The notes under the pieces: generated by a model
What the model was told of the DNA's origin: nothing
Database searches by the model: none
The model's input: the letters and a program-made list of their open reading frames with translations, nothing else
Made by a program: the position numbers and the translations under genes
Source of the DNA: Sacculina carcini
Lineage: Eukaryota > Arthropoda > Thecostraca > Sacculinidae
Direction of reading: 5' to 3'
Assembly: GCA_916048095.2 (NCBI GenBank)
Contig: OU696575.1
Coordinates: 8,563,001-8,627,000 of the forward strand
DNA: 64,000 nucleotides
In this document: one piece after another, positions 20,025-30,745 of the stretch
How positions within the stretch are numbered: position 1 is the first letter of the stretch
Layout of the letters: each line of letters opens with the position of its first letter

Positions 20025-22732
20025 TCAGAGGCTCGTGACTCCCGCCTTCCAGTTGTCATATGTCTTCTTAAACAGTTGTGTCTTTGGCTGGTATACTATG
20101 TCGCTTGGCAACCTATTCCATCTATCTACTGCTCTATTTGGGAAATTATATTTTTGGATGTCCTTTTTAATCCTGCGTTTTTGTAGGCCAAAACTGTGAT
20201 TCCTATTAGATTTTGAGAATTGAAGCAGCTTCTGATTTTCCATTTTATCCTTCCCCGTAATACATCTATAAACTGAGATTAAATCCCCTCTAACTCTCCT
20301 TTCTTCAAGCGTTGTCAAACCTAAATTTTTTAGTCTGTCGAAATATGTCAAATGTTTGATGCTTCCTGAAATTTTTGTGGCTTATTTCTGTACCTTCACC
20401 AGTTTTTTAATATGTTTTTGTAAATGTGGACTCCAAACAATTTCTGCGTATTCCAATGTTGGCCGAATGGTGGACGTAATCAATTTCGCTAGTATCCCCT
20501 GAACAATGTACGAAAATGCTGCTTTTATTTTCGCTATCTTGTTATTTGCTTTCTTGACTATATTTGAAATGTGTCTTTCTGGTGAAAGGTTGCTGTGAAC
20601 TATTATTCCGAGGTCTTTTTTTGGAGATGTCCTTTAGCTCAATATCTTTTAACTTTTACCTCCAGAAAGGCCGTTCTTGCCCTCTTCCAAAGCGTATAAT
20701 ATGACATTTTTTGACATTAAATGGCATTTGCCATTTTGTACTCCAGCTTGATAGTTCTTCCAAACCTTTTTGCAATGTCTGACAATCTTCTATGCAGGAC
20801 ACATTTGTTTGTAGTTTAATATCATCTGCAAACAAGTTCTTATACACGTCACTCGGAACGGTTTTTTCAATATCATTAATATATATCATGAAGAAGATTG
20901 GTGCGAGCACAGTGCCCTGAGGCACACCACTTTTCACTTTCCGTCAAGACGAGAATTGTCCTCTGAGACACGTTCTCATTCGTCTATTTTTCCAAAAGTC
21001 TCCAATCCATGTTTCCAGTTCATCGTTGATTCCTCCGATTGTCCTCAACTTGTAGAGTAATTTATCGTGAGGAACCTTGTCGAATGCTTTTTCAAAATCT
21101 ATGTAAACAGCATCTGTCCACTGTCCTCTTTCCTGTATATTCTCAGTAATACGACTGTAAAAACTGACAAGATTTGCTGCTGTAGATCTATTACTTCTAA
21201 ATCCGAATTGACTTTGAGTAATCATTTGGTTGCTTTCCAGATAATTGACCCAATGTTTTTTTATAATTTTTTCCATAATTTTGCATGCGACACTTGTCAG
21301 CGAGATCGGTCTATAATTTTTCGGATCTTAATCGTTGCCCTTTTTAAGCAGCGGTGTAACGTTGGCTTCTTTCCATAGTGGTGGCAATTTGACATTTCTC
21401 ATTGAGTTTTCCATAATTATTTTCAAAGGCTTGCATAGTGTTTCGGCGCATTCTTTCAGCACATAGCTCGCTAGGTCATCAGGTCCGCTCGATTTGTATC
21501 TTTGCAGCGACTCCATTTCTTTTTGCACTTGATATTCGGTAATCACAATCGCCTCCATTTCTCTAGACGGTGAATACTCTCCTTCCATTGTGCAGTCTAG
21601 TTCATCTGTGAATACCGATTGGAAATGCTTGTTTAAAATCTCACATATATCATCGTCAGTCGTATATCTTTGTCCATTCACCGCTATACATTGAATTTTG
21701 TTTTTTATTTTGGTACGGCTGTTGATTGCACTGACAAGATTGCACCATAGATTGCACTGACACTACCTTTGTATATATATCTCCATATTTTCGTATCTCC
21801 ATATTATCGCCATGTATATACTCTTACTAACAATACTGCACTTTGTGTTTTGGTTTTCCTGCTGTGTTTTTTATTCCGCTCACAGCCCCTGATCTTATGT
21901 TTGTGCTAATCGTGCTTGTATGTGACGTGCGCCAGTGTTCATATTTATCTGTTCATGTCTTTGTAGTTGTTGTTGTTGTTGTTGTTGTTTTGTTTTGTTT
22001 TTTTTGTTTTGTTTTTTTTTCAGCACAAAATAATTCGGTGTTTATCTTCCCTGTTATATTTTTGCCCTTGCCAGCTCTTGTTTTCTTCTTTCTGAGCTCC
22101 CGTTTTGATGTAATTATTATCTTGTATATCTATATTTCATGTTTATCGCGCCTTTGTTGATTAGTGCGCTATATCAAATACACGCTTGTTGTTTCGCTTG
22201 TTGTTGTTGGTTCAACCTTGTACTTTTCCAGTATGTCTATTTCATATTGTTTTTGTGCTTCTCTTCTGACTTTTGTATAGTTGTTTCTACTTTTTTGTTT
22301 TACTCGTAACTGGCAGAATCTAAGACTTTTCTGTAGTTTTTCCATAGTTTATCTCGTTCTCTTTTCGCTTCCATGGAAGTTTTGTTGAACCATTGCTCTT
22401 TTATCTTCGTATGTTTCTTGATCGGCACATACGTTCTCACTGCATCATCGTATATACGACAAAAGGCGTTATACTGCACATCAATGTCCCCTTCCAATGC
22501 TTCTCCCCAATTTATATTTCTGAAATACTCATTCAATTTCTTGTAGTTTCCTTTTTTATAGTCCAAGAAGTGCATCTGTTATACTCCATGCAAAATTACA
22601 TCTCTAGTCAGTACATAGTTGAAAGAGATCACGATGTGGTCACTTTTCCCAAATGGTGGCTCATATTTGATGCCTTGTACTTCTTCCTTTCGTTTTGTAA
22701 ACACTACATCGAGCATTGACGATTGATCTTTC
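20025..22732 (-). pseudogene. CR1-like ORF2 pseudogene
   Basis: Segments in order on the minus strand: endonuclease end SMLDVVFTKRK and GKSDHIVIS (about 22730-22620); linker NINWGEALEGDI and KEQWFNK (22575-22300); after the insertion, DDDICEILNKHFQSVF and YKSSGPDDLASYVLKE (21681-21328); RT motif SQFGFRSNRSTAANL and VYIDFEKAFDKVPH (21276-20944); SGVPQGTVLAPIFF and the catalytic LFADDIKL (20937-20656); C-terminal LTTLEERRVRGDLISVYR (20351-20025). Frameshifts separate the blocks and stops occur between them. RT catalytic residues persist (FADD), so decay is moderate. Confidence 0.85.
21745..22210 (+). mobile_element. (TTG)n-tailed LINE/SINE 3' fragment nested in the CR1-like LINE
   Basis: This stretch breaks the CR1-like linker coding sequence. 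It ends CGCGCCTTTGTTGATTAG, then TGCGCTATATCAAATAC and a TTGTTG-rich tail. The same terminal motif appears at 38925-39005 and, inverted, at the 3' end of the L2-like LINE (44937-45000). It is therefore probably a truncated L2-like copy. A G/T-rich run (21967-22020) lies within. A short GATTGCACTGACA repeat near 21727-21765 may be the target duplication. Confidence 0.65.
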
Positions 22733-22808
22733 CCTCTTCTCCGAGTTTCTGTGTTTACTCTTTTCCGAGCTTCTGAGTTTGTGTGTGCGTGTGTGTGTTA
22801 TCTTGCAG

Positions 22809-22974
22809 TTACTTGGAGCAATGTCATCGGTATGCCATCGCATACAATCAATCTGAGCTGAACTCGTTGTACGAACGTCTAGTTGAGCGACCATTCTCGT
22901 ACGCCAACAAAACATATCCACACTTACCCAAAGGTTGGCATGGGTATCGCTTCATTGTTTGTAAGACCACATAG
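22809..22974 (+). CDS. NAGLU: NAGLU exon (last recognised, possibly terminal)
   Basis: The acceptor TTATCTTGCAG ends at 22808. The first base completes the split codon from 12518 (AA+T, Asn), giving LFLN-YLEQCHRYAIAYNQ and on to FSYANKTYPHLPKG. This aligns without gaps of note to the vertebrate NAGLU segment that follows YYTPRWRLFL, including the ...YPSQPRGD motif, so the two exons are adjacent in the mRNA. Homology ends at PKG (22935). The frame then runs WHGYRFIVCKTT to TAG at 22972-22974. Either this is the true C-terminus, shorter than usual, or a weak donor (GT at 22934, which would allow a Gly-Asp junction) or GTAAGA at 22961 leads to a further exon not recognised here. Confidence 0.85.
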
Positions 22975-23251
22975 TATCACATTTATTCTGTTAACTCTGA
23001 TTTCCCGAATTAATCTGTATTCATGGCTGTGATAAATGGACATTCAACCAATTGTGACATTCAACAGAAGTGCCACAAACTTCTAAACGACAGGCCTAGG
23101 CAATTCCACCTTGTTAGTGTATTAGGATGGAGTTCGTTTAAGCGGCACTGTTTAATTGATGTCTTGTGCGCTGTGTGTATGCGCGTGTGTTCACGACTGT
23201 AGAAGAGGGTGTATATGCGTGCGCGTGTGCCTGCGCGTGTGCCTGCGCGTG
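22975..23251. other. NAGLU downstream region, no gene seen
   Basis: Unique sequence after the NAGLU stop, ending in a TGCGCG/TGTGCC-rich low-complexity run (about 23170-23255). No AATAAA polyadenylation signal was noted close to the stop, which slightly favours a further exon. Confidence 0.4.
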
Positions 23252-23474
23252 CGCAGCGCGAATATAGCACTTCACATCACGAATACTCCAATTATCTATG
23301 ACTTACGATGACAACGTCATGCCCATCATGTCACCCTTAAACTTTACTAATTTTGATGACAACAAATAACACTTCAGGGTTTCCACTTAATCCTTTTGTA
23401 GCCGAATTATATTTAACTGATCAAATCAATCAATCAATCAAAAATATATTTAATATAGCGCATATCACACATAT
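23252..23474 (-). repeat. Inverted-repeat arm, partner of 30522-30745
   Basis: About 223 bp that match 30522-30745 in reverse complement with only scattered differences (roughly 90% or more). It contains a (TTGA)n/(TCAA)n run next to ATATTTAATATAGCGCATAT, resembling a LINE or SINE tail, plus flanking unique sequence also shared. Sharing of the flank argues for duplication or a composite repeat rather than two independent insertions. Confidence 0.8.
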
Positions 23475-23512
23475 GCGCACATGCTCTGCTCATGTGCGCT
23501 CATGCGCACCTT

Positions 23513-23787
23513 TGTTGACATTTTTAGTCTAGGTAATTAACGAGAAATCCACCTCAAAACAATACCATACATTCTCTCACGCAAGACACACCGAACAACA
23601 GACGATGCGCCAAACACAATCATACATTATACATATAGTTGCCAATTCACGGTGGATTTCGCCAAATGTTTTCATACAATACTCTCACTTAATCATGCTA
23701 CGAAATCCACACGCACAAACGAGAACCTGTAACGCAATGAACAACAGCCGAACCAAGACACACGAAAGAACAGTTTGATACACAACA
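23513..23787 (-). repeat. 3' LTR of the copia element
   Basis: On the minus strand it reads TGTTGTGTATC ... TGTCAACA, 275 bp with TGTTG/CAACA ends. Its segment 23525-23612 matches 27862-27954 (the 5' LTR remnant), for example GAGAAATCCACCTCAAAACA in both. Exact ends are inferred from the terminal motif because the partner is truncated. Confidence 0.65.
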
Positions 23788-23869
23788 TTCCAATCAGGCT
23801 GCTCCATGTTTACCAGTGAAGTGTCAAATGTTCATCATCTGGGTACGTGCCTCTTGTAGTTTCATCCTG

Positions 23870-26800
23870 TTAACACATTTGGTAAACATCCGCCAAATTA
23901 TTACCTGATGGAACATATTCAACATTGACCAAGCCATTCTCTATTTCGGACCTGATAAAGTGGTACTTAATGTCAATGTTTTTTGACATTTGATGAAGTA
24001 CACGATTATTTGCTAAAGCTATGGCTCCCTGGTTATCGCAAAACAACGTGGTACACTTTCCAAAATTACCGCCCTTTACGACAGATGGTTGTTTCAAAAA
24101 CTTGGCCTCCTTTATAGCCTCGGCCATGACCATATATTCGGCTTCACACGATGATAAAGCTACTGTGGGTTGCTTGCGCGACTTCCACGATATGGGGTAA
24201 CTGTGTGGAGTCATTCGGAAACAGTAGCACAATATAATTCTACAATTTGATGAGCTACCCCAATCTGCATCGCAAAATCCAACAAGCTCAATACTCGAAG
24301 ATCGGCGATACACGAGATGCCTGTTTATAGTGCCGCTCAGGTAGCGCAGAACTTCTTTAGCTATATTCATGTGTATGATAGTCGGCTTTTTCATATATTG
24401 CGATAATCTGGTAATGATGCAACTTAGGTCAGGTCGCGTTCCGGTCATCAGGTACAACAGACTACCCACTATTTCTCTATATAGTTTGACATCAGTGGGT
24501 TCAGCATCGCTGTCACATTCACTTAACAAACCAGCATCGCAAGGCGTTGATTTAGGTCTACAATCCTGCATTCCAAACCTGGTCAATACCTATTTTGCAA
24601 AATATGTTTGATCTATGCTCATCATATCCTTTGTGCGATTGAACCTCATTCCAAGAAAGGATGAAATTTCACCTAAATCTTTCATTTTGAAGCGATTGCA
24701 TAGTTGCTCGCTAATTTTGAGCACACTCGATTCAGAAGATGATGCAATAATCATGTCATCTACCCATACAACCATCAAACAGGGCCCTTCTTGACCAGTT
24801 CGACTATACACACATGCATCAGTTTCCGACCTTTGAAAACCAATTGATGTCAAGAAAGAATGTAAGACATTATTCCAATTTCGGCCACTCTACTTGAGGC
24901 CGTAGATGGAACGCTTAAGTTTGTAAACCAACTGCTCTCCATTATTCCGCTAACCTCGAATCCTTTCGGCTGGTCTACATATAAATCGTAATCTATTGGC
25001 GCGTTTAAATATGCAGTGCAGTATCCCTCTGGTGGACGGTTCAATTTTCTTGTACTGCCATCTGCATCATCATTCTGATGGAAGTGATCCTGGCAGTAGG
25101 TGCGTACGTTTCTTCATAATCGATTCCCTGTTTTTCTGAGAAGCCTTTCGCTACATACCTGGCTTTATATTTGTTATTGTTTCTTTGTTTCAGTGTACAT
25201 ACCCATCGTCCTCCCACTGAATGTTTATCTTCGGGTAAAGGCACAAGGCTATAGGTGTCATTTTCCTTGAAAGCGTTCATCTCCTTTTGCATGGCGTTCT
25301 CCCAGTCACATGCATTCTCTGATGACATCGCTTCTTCATATGTACGAGGTGCATTCATTTGATAGCAGAAGTCAACCAACGCGTTCACTACTTCTGAATC
25401 GGAATCAGTTTCACAAATGTAGTCATCTAGGTACTTTGGTTTGCACGTAGTTCGCTTAGGATACCGTTGGCGACTTTCCCTTAAGTCCCCTGTTGATTCA
25501 TTTGTGTTCTCTCCCCCTGGAATACCACTCAGAGTATCACGTACTCTTTCCTCCACTTCTACCTGACTCATTTCTTTAGCGGACCCTGTCTCTGCTCCCA
25601 CTGAATCTAGAGCTACACTCGGTGCAGGTACATCACAAACATTCTCACCTACGTCTGGTTGTACATATTCTCTGCAATCCTCGTTTGCGAGTGTATCATT
25701 CTCACTGAATTTTACCAATCGCACCTTTCTCACATTTCCATGTGTTTGGAAATAATAGAAAAATATGCGGGATTACTCATGTCCAATATCACATAAACAC
25801 ACCCCTTTTGCTCCGGGCATCTAGTTTACTTTTGTAATGAACATAAGCATGCCACGCTACTCCAAACGGTCTCATATTACTTACGTCAGGTTCGTTTCCT
25901 GTGAATGCTTCGTACGGTGTTCTCTTCAACCTGTTTACGTAGCATCTATTACGAATATGAGCCGATGTTATCACGGCATACACCCACAATTCCTTCGGTA
26001 ACTTAGCCTCAATAAGCAAACACCTGGCCATTTCGAAAAGTGTTTGCCATGACCTTTCCGCGGTTCCATTCTGGTGAGGTGAATGCGGAGCAGACATTTC
26101 ATGTTTAATACTATGTCTAATCAGGATTTTCGGGAAATCATGAGCAGTATACTCAGTTCCTTGATCTGTTCTCATTCTCTTTACGCAGCCATACATGTTG
26201 ACATCGGCCAAGAGCCTTTCAAAAGCCTGTGTGGCATCACATTTGCGTCTCAGAAAATACACGTACGTCATACCTGAATAATCATCTACAAAGTTCATTG
26301 CATACTTGTGACCTTCTTTCGATACAGGATCAATAGCACCGGATAAATCGCTATGCACAAGTTCAAGAATGTTACTTGCACGAGCATCTGGTTTCTTGTT
26401 ACGATATTGAGTCATTTTACCCTCAGTACAAACATCACAATCGAAACAATTTCTGTTAGTGATTGTCATTCCATTCATTACTTTTTCCGATTTATATATA
26501 TCATTCACATTACAATGACCAGAAGTAATATGCCACGATTTTAGTGATCGTCGGGCTTCATTATCATGTACAACACTATACAGATAATAAAGAGAACACT
26601 TTTTCTTAATATGAAACTTTGTTCCATCAGGTGTGATCAAATATCCGTGATTACCAATAAAAGACACTTCACTCCCCTCTTCTGCAGCGGCCTGTACAGA
26701 AAGAATGTTCTGAGAAACTGATGGCACAAGTAGAGCATTTTCTAGTAAAACATGTCTAGATTCACCGCCTGAATCATACAGTGAAACACAAGCTGTTCCC

Positions 26801-27830
26801 TTTTGTTCGACAACACCCTTAACTCGACTACCATCCGCCAACTCAATACAATGACGAGAACCATCAAACGTTTCATCAAAAGACACAAAATTATCACGAT
26901 CTCTCACAATATGCGCTGTAGTTCCGCAATCAACAAGCAAGCTATTAACCACTTCCACATGACCAAAACCACCTCTTTCAACATTCACATCATCAATATC
27001 CACGTTAATAAAATTACTACTGACCTTGAATACAAAATTGTCGTTCTCGTTGCTCACAGTTCTCACATGGATCTTCCCCCTGCAGAATTTGGTATCATAA
27101 GTGTGACTGTTACACACTTCACACCATCTGCGCGGTTTCTGAGTGCAGTTTCGCAATATAGGCCCCTTTTTACCACAACCATAACATGTCACCAGAGGAC
27201 GCCGATCAGCAACAGTCGCTCCCTCGCTGACTGCCATAGTTTTTGTTTTCAGAATAGTGTCGCGATCCAATTTCTTGATCTGGACATTTTCTTCAAAGCT
27301 CTGCAATGCCACTTTGAAATCGGAGAAAGTCGTCGGTTTTTCCTTCTGCGGTATCACTGCTGTGAACGTTTGATATTGAGCAGGGAGACCCTTGAGAACC
27401 ATCGCCGTCAAAAGATTATCACTCATCAATTCACCCGCATTTTTCAGACCAGTTGCAGCATTTTATGCTCGGATGACGTAATCTGTCATATCCTCATTTG
27501 CTGATTTCTTCAAAGATGTAAGTTCCGTGTACAATAAAATAAATCTTGGTGTTCTGCACGACCGGTAGTGTTCTCTCAAAATCTTTAGAGCTTCTCCACC
27601 ATCATCCTTGGCTTCTCTCATGATCAATGAGAGGCTTTTGTCGTCAAGATACTGTATGAGCTCCGCAAAAACTAATGCATTTTCATCAGTAGAGATTGTC
27701 CTTCCTTCCACTGGCACAACTACATGGTGGAGTTTCTGAATCCTGAGGTATCCCAAAAACTTAGTCTCCCACAAATCAAAATTCTGAGCATCACCATCAA
27801 ACAGAAGCCGTCTGGGCCCATAACCTGTTC
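23870..27830 (-). pseudogene. copia gag-pol pseudogene
   Basis: Gag (FLGYLRIQKLHHVVV, then after a stop near 27463 MVLKGLPAQYQTF) ends with a CCHC knuckle, CYGCGKKGPILRNC. The protease motif is LLVDCGTTAHIV. Integrase shows the HHCC finger (WHITSGHCNVND ... CDVC), DLSGAID, TDQGTEY and NGTAERSWQ. RT begins at about 25330 with WVCTLKQRNNNKYKARYVAK and DYEETYAPTARITSIR, then TAYLNAPIDYDLYVDQPKGF in another frame, and the catalytic VWVDDMII at about 24770. RNase H carries DADWGSS, SSCEAEYMVMAEA and LFCDNQGAI and ends PSGNNLADVY. Breaks occur near 27463, 25789, 25041, 24850 and 24590. Complete in domains but not translatable. Confidence 0.9.
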
Positions 27831-27837
27831 ATCTGAC

Positions 27838-27954
27838 ATCCTGACATCCTGACATCTTTATTCTAGATAATCAACGAGAAATCCACCTCAAAACAATACC
27901 ATATATTATCTCACGCAAGATACACCGACCAACACACGATGCGCCAAACACGGA
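27838..27954 (-). repeat. 5' LTR remnant of the copia element
   Basis: Matches 23517-23612 in the same orientation. Near its gag-side end there are three copies of CATCCTGA (27835-27860), absent from the 3' LTR, and no clear primer-binding site. The outer portion is replaced by palindrome sequence after GATGCGCCAAACAC. Confidence 0.7.
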
Positions 27955-28932
27955 CTCACGGACATATTAATGGAGGTAGATGGCGAGAGTTAGAGTAAGA
28001 TTTCACAAGAAGGTCAGATAAATATGATGGCTGGAGAGGATCATGAATAAATTTTAAAACTATACAACATATATGATGATTAATCCTTGGAACTATAGGA
28101 AGCCAGCCCAATTTCAAAAGAATAGGAGAGGTGTGACGGCAAGGAACACATGACATGACATGACATGACATGACATTTGACAATTGACATGACATGACAT
28201 TGACATGACAAAACGACAGGAACGATTGAGCACACGCTGAAGGGGGCGGAGATGGCAACGAGGTACATTGTAGCAGATATACAACTAACATATGTTTAAC
28301 AGACAGGCGCGCGTGGGCATCACTGCTCTACGCGCGCTTACAAGACGTCACATCACTACCCATCCTAGAACACTCCCAGGCTCACACCGTGACACACGGG
28401 AGCACACACACACACGCACACCCACGCACAAGTCACACACCCACCGCCACAACCAATCAGCAGCGAGCCGGTCACTCGGTCGCCGCCGCGGGGCATCAAC
28501 AATTCACCAAGCGCATACACACACAGCGACACAACTATACACACTCGCTCACACACTCTCGCACGCCATACACAATTCAACTATACACAATTCAAGCATA
28601 CACTATCACAACAGACTAGCACAGGTGTGGTGGGGTGGAACAGGTGGAGGTGGTGGAGGTCTTTATAAACAGGTGGAGGTGTGGTGTGATCGTTTGCACT
28701 GAGAGAGTGTGTGTGAGATATTGTGTCGGAGTGTTTCAGCGCGTTGTGTCTGTGTGATAGTGTATGGTTGAATTGTGTATAGTTGAATTGTGTATGGCGT
28801 GCGAGAGTGTGGGAGCGAGTGTGTATAGTTGTGTCGCTGTGTGTGTATGCGTTTGGTGAATTGTCCATGCCCCGCGGCGGCGAGCGAGTGACCGGCTCGC
28901 TGCTGATTGGTTGTGGCGGTGGGTGTGAGACT

Positions 28933-28964
<32 letters not shown>

Positions 28965-29370
28965 CTCCCGTGTGTCAGCCTGAGGTGTGAGCCTGAGAGT
29001 CGTGTTCTAGGATTGGTACTGGTGTGACGTCTTGTAAGCGCGCGTAGAGCAGTGATGCTCACGCGCGCCTGTCTGTTAAGCATATGTTAGTTGTATATCT
29101 GCTACAATGTACCTCGTTGCCATCTCCGCCCCCTTCAGCGTGTGCTCAATCGTTCCTGTCGTTTTGTCATGTCAACTGTTCCTTGCCGTCACACCTCTCC
29201 TATTCTTTTGAAATTGGGCTGGCTTCCTATAGTTCCAAGGATTAATCATCATATCTGTTGTATAGTTTTTAAATTTGTTCATAATCCTCTCCAGCCATCT
29301 TATTTATCTGACCTTCTTGTGAAATCTTCATCTAACTCTCGCCATCTCCTTCCATTAATATGTCCGTGAG
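27955..29370. repeat. 1.4 kb palindrome (inverted repeat, arms 27955-28617 and 28743-29370)
   Basis: The left arm is the reverse complement of the right arm over its whole length, around a spacer of about 125 bp (28618-28742). Matches include CTCACGGACATATTAATGG against CCATTAATATGTCCGTGAG at the outer ends, and ACACTATCACA against TGTGATAGTGT at the inner ends. Each arm has an outer third encoding the C-terminal part of an L2-like RT and an inner two-thirds of CA/TG-rich non-coding DNA. The arms differ mainly by a TGACA expansion in the left and TG-repeat length in the right. The spacer contains TTATAAA (28663-28669). The right arm's LINE sequence continues past the palindrome to about 29500. 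Confidence 0.88.
28148..28210. repeat. (TGACA)n expansion in left palindrome arm
   Basis: Imperfect ATGACATGAC repeats add about 40-45 bp relative to the corresponding point in the right arm (29165-29180). This shows mutation after the palindrome formed. Confidence 0.85.
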
Positions 29371-29500
29371 CTATCAATGAGTCTTGCTGGTCGGCAAAAT
29401 TCTTTCAATTCATTGCACCTAGACTTTTCAACTCACTTCCTTCGCATATTCTGTCTGCTACCAGTTTTCGTGTTTTCTCGTATCTGTTGTATATATATTT
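29091..29500 (+). pseudogene. L2-like LINE 3' fragment (right arm and beyond)
   Basis: Encodes RPLQRVLNRSCRFV, then SPILLKLGWLPIVPRINHH, ICCIVFKFVHNPLQPSYLSDLL, and after a stop SAKFFQFIAPRLFNSLPSHIL. This is colinear with the C-terminal region of the intact L2-like LINE at 45128-48064 (SLQSIINLSCRFVLRL, LGWLPALSRIHHKLCCIVYK, SAPRLYNSLPHHIL). Only the last part of ORF2 is present; typical 5' truncation. The left arm carries the mirror image (28240-27955, minus strand). Confidence 0.8.
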
Positions 29501-29625
29501 ATTTTGACTTTCTTTTGACTCCATAGGCTCCACCACATCTCTTACTCCCTTCTCCAGTGTCTGATACGTATTATAAACGTGGCATGTTTTGTGTTACCTT
29601 CAACCGCATATTTTTGTTATTTTTG

Positions 29626-30465
29626 TTATGCTACTGAAAGAGCGGAATCGACTGTTGAGTCTTATTAATTGTATATTTATTCATATTTATTGTTATTTAT
29701 TCATGCTTATTGTCATTTATTTTCTATTTATTTATATTTATTCTTATTTTACTCTCTATTTATTACTATTTATTATTGGTTGTTGTTATTTATTAAATTA
29801 TAATTTTACTCAGTGCTGGCAGTTGTTGTTTATTGAATCATATTTATTGTTGTTGCTGTTTAATGAATCATATTTACTGTTGGTGTTGTTTATTGAATCA
29901 TATTTATTGTTGTTGCTGTTTATTGAATCATATTTATTGTTGTTGTTGTTTATTGAATCATATTTATTGTTGTTGCTGTTTATTTAATCATATTTATTGT
30001 TGTTGTTTATTGAATCATATTTATTGGTGTTGTTGTTTATTGAATCATATTGATTTGTGTTGTTGTTACTTATTGAATCATATTTATATTTATTGTTGGA
30101 TGTTTCTTATTGAAGCATATTTATTGTTCTTGATTGTTATTTATTACTTATTTATTAATATTTATTCTTATTTATTGATGGCTGTTATTTACTGAATCAC
30201 ATATTTATTGTTTATTGTTATTATTCATTGAGGAACGTGGGCGGAGTGACATTATGGATTGTTATCGGATGATGGTTTAATATTTATTGTTATTTATTTA
30301 TTATTTTCTTTCCAACTCACTTTCTAGACTTTTTTCTTTCGAACTCTCTTTCTCTCTGAATCTTTTGGGCGCCTCCGGTACATGGGGCCACCTTAGGGTG
30401 GTAATAGTGCTTGCACTCTTCCCATGCTACTGGATTTGCCCGTATTTAATAATGAAAATAATAAT
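29626..30465 (+). mobile_element. 2A LINE family, 5'-truncated 3' end
   Basis: Begins at ATGCTACTGAAAGAGCGGAAT, which equals the last codons and stop of the ORF in copy 1 (11551-11573), and follows its 3' UTR through the tandem repeats (29815-30130), the box CATGGGGCCACCTTAGGGTGG-like region and the hairpin, ending in AATAATGAAAATAATAATAA. It is a standard 5'-truncated insertion. More tandem units are present than in copy 1. Long Leu-rich ORFs across it are only the repeat being read through. Confidence 0.9.
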
Positions 30466-30521
30466 AACGGTACTTGTTCTTGTTACTCATTTCATTTTTG
30501 TGTATATTCTGTTGTCGTGTA

Positions 30522-30745
30522 TATGTGTGATATGTGCTATATTAAATATATTTTTGATTGATTGATTGATTTGATCAGTTACATATAATTCGGCTACAAA
30601 AGGATTAACTGGAAACTTGAAGTGTTATTTGTTGTCAACGAAATGAGTAAAGTTTAAGGGTGACATGATGGGCATAACGTTGTCATCGTAAGTCATAGAG
30701 AATTGGAGTACTCGTAGTGATGTTAAGTGTTATATTCGTGCTGCG
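30522..30745 (+). repeat. Inverted-repeat arm, partner of 23252-23474
   Basis: Reverse-complement match to 23252-23474, including ATATGTGTGATATG, the GATTGATTGATTGATTTGATCAG run and AATTCGGCTACAAAAGGATTAA. Together the arms bracket about 7 kb containing the copia element, the palindrome and the LINE tail. Confidence 0.8.

Larger units (their letters stand above)
19960..22735 (-). mobile_element. CR1-like LINE, 5'-truncated, with nested insertion
   Basis: The minus strand carries the end of the endonuclease, the linker, RT and the C-terminal domain of a CR1-type LINE. It starts inside the endonuclease at about 22735, only about 70 bp before the NAGLU acceptor at 22808. Its 3' end has a short tandem motif (ACTAGTTGTTCTT twice, 19987-20011), reminiscent of the oligonucleotide repeats ending CR1 elements. 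A separate (TTG)n-tailed fragment interrupts it at about 21745-22210. Confidence 0.85.
12519..22808 (+). other. NAGLU intron, 10.3 kb, filled by retroelements
   Basis: GT-AG intron between the two NAGLU exons. Contents in order: a short stretch with AAGTGAAATCTA direct repeats and ATCTA units (12535-12594), an I-like LINE (+), a gypsy integrase fragment (+), an inverted I-like LINE (-), about 320 bp of unique AT-rich sequence (19641-19960), and a CR1-like LINE (-) with a nested insertion. Very little is not transposon-derived. Confidence 0.85.
23513..27954 (-). mobile_element. Ty1/copia element, decayed
   Basis: Copia-type order on the minus strand: 5' LTR remnant (27954-27838), gag, protease, integrase before RT, RNase H, 3' LTR (23787-23513). 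Stops and frameshifts break the ORF at several points. The 5' LTR is cut where the palindrome begins at 27955, so only about 117 bp of it remain. Confidence 0.92.

Noticed and set aside
28292-29083. His/Thr-rich ORFs in the palindrome
   Set aside because: CA/TG low-complexity sequence read in both arms; mirror images of one another.
29589-30195. Leu/Ile-rich + strand ORFs
   Set aside because: They read through the tandem repeat of a LINE 3' UTR and have no protein identity.
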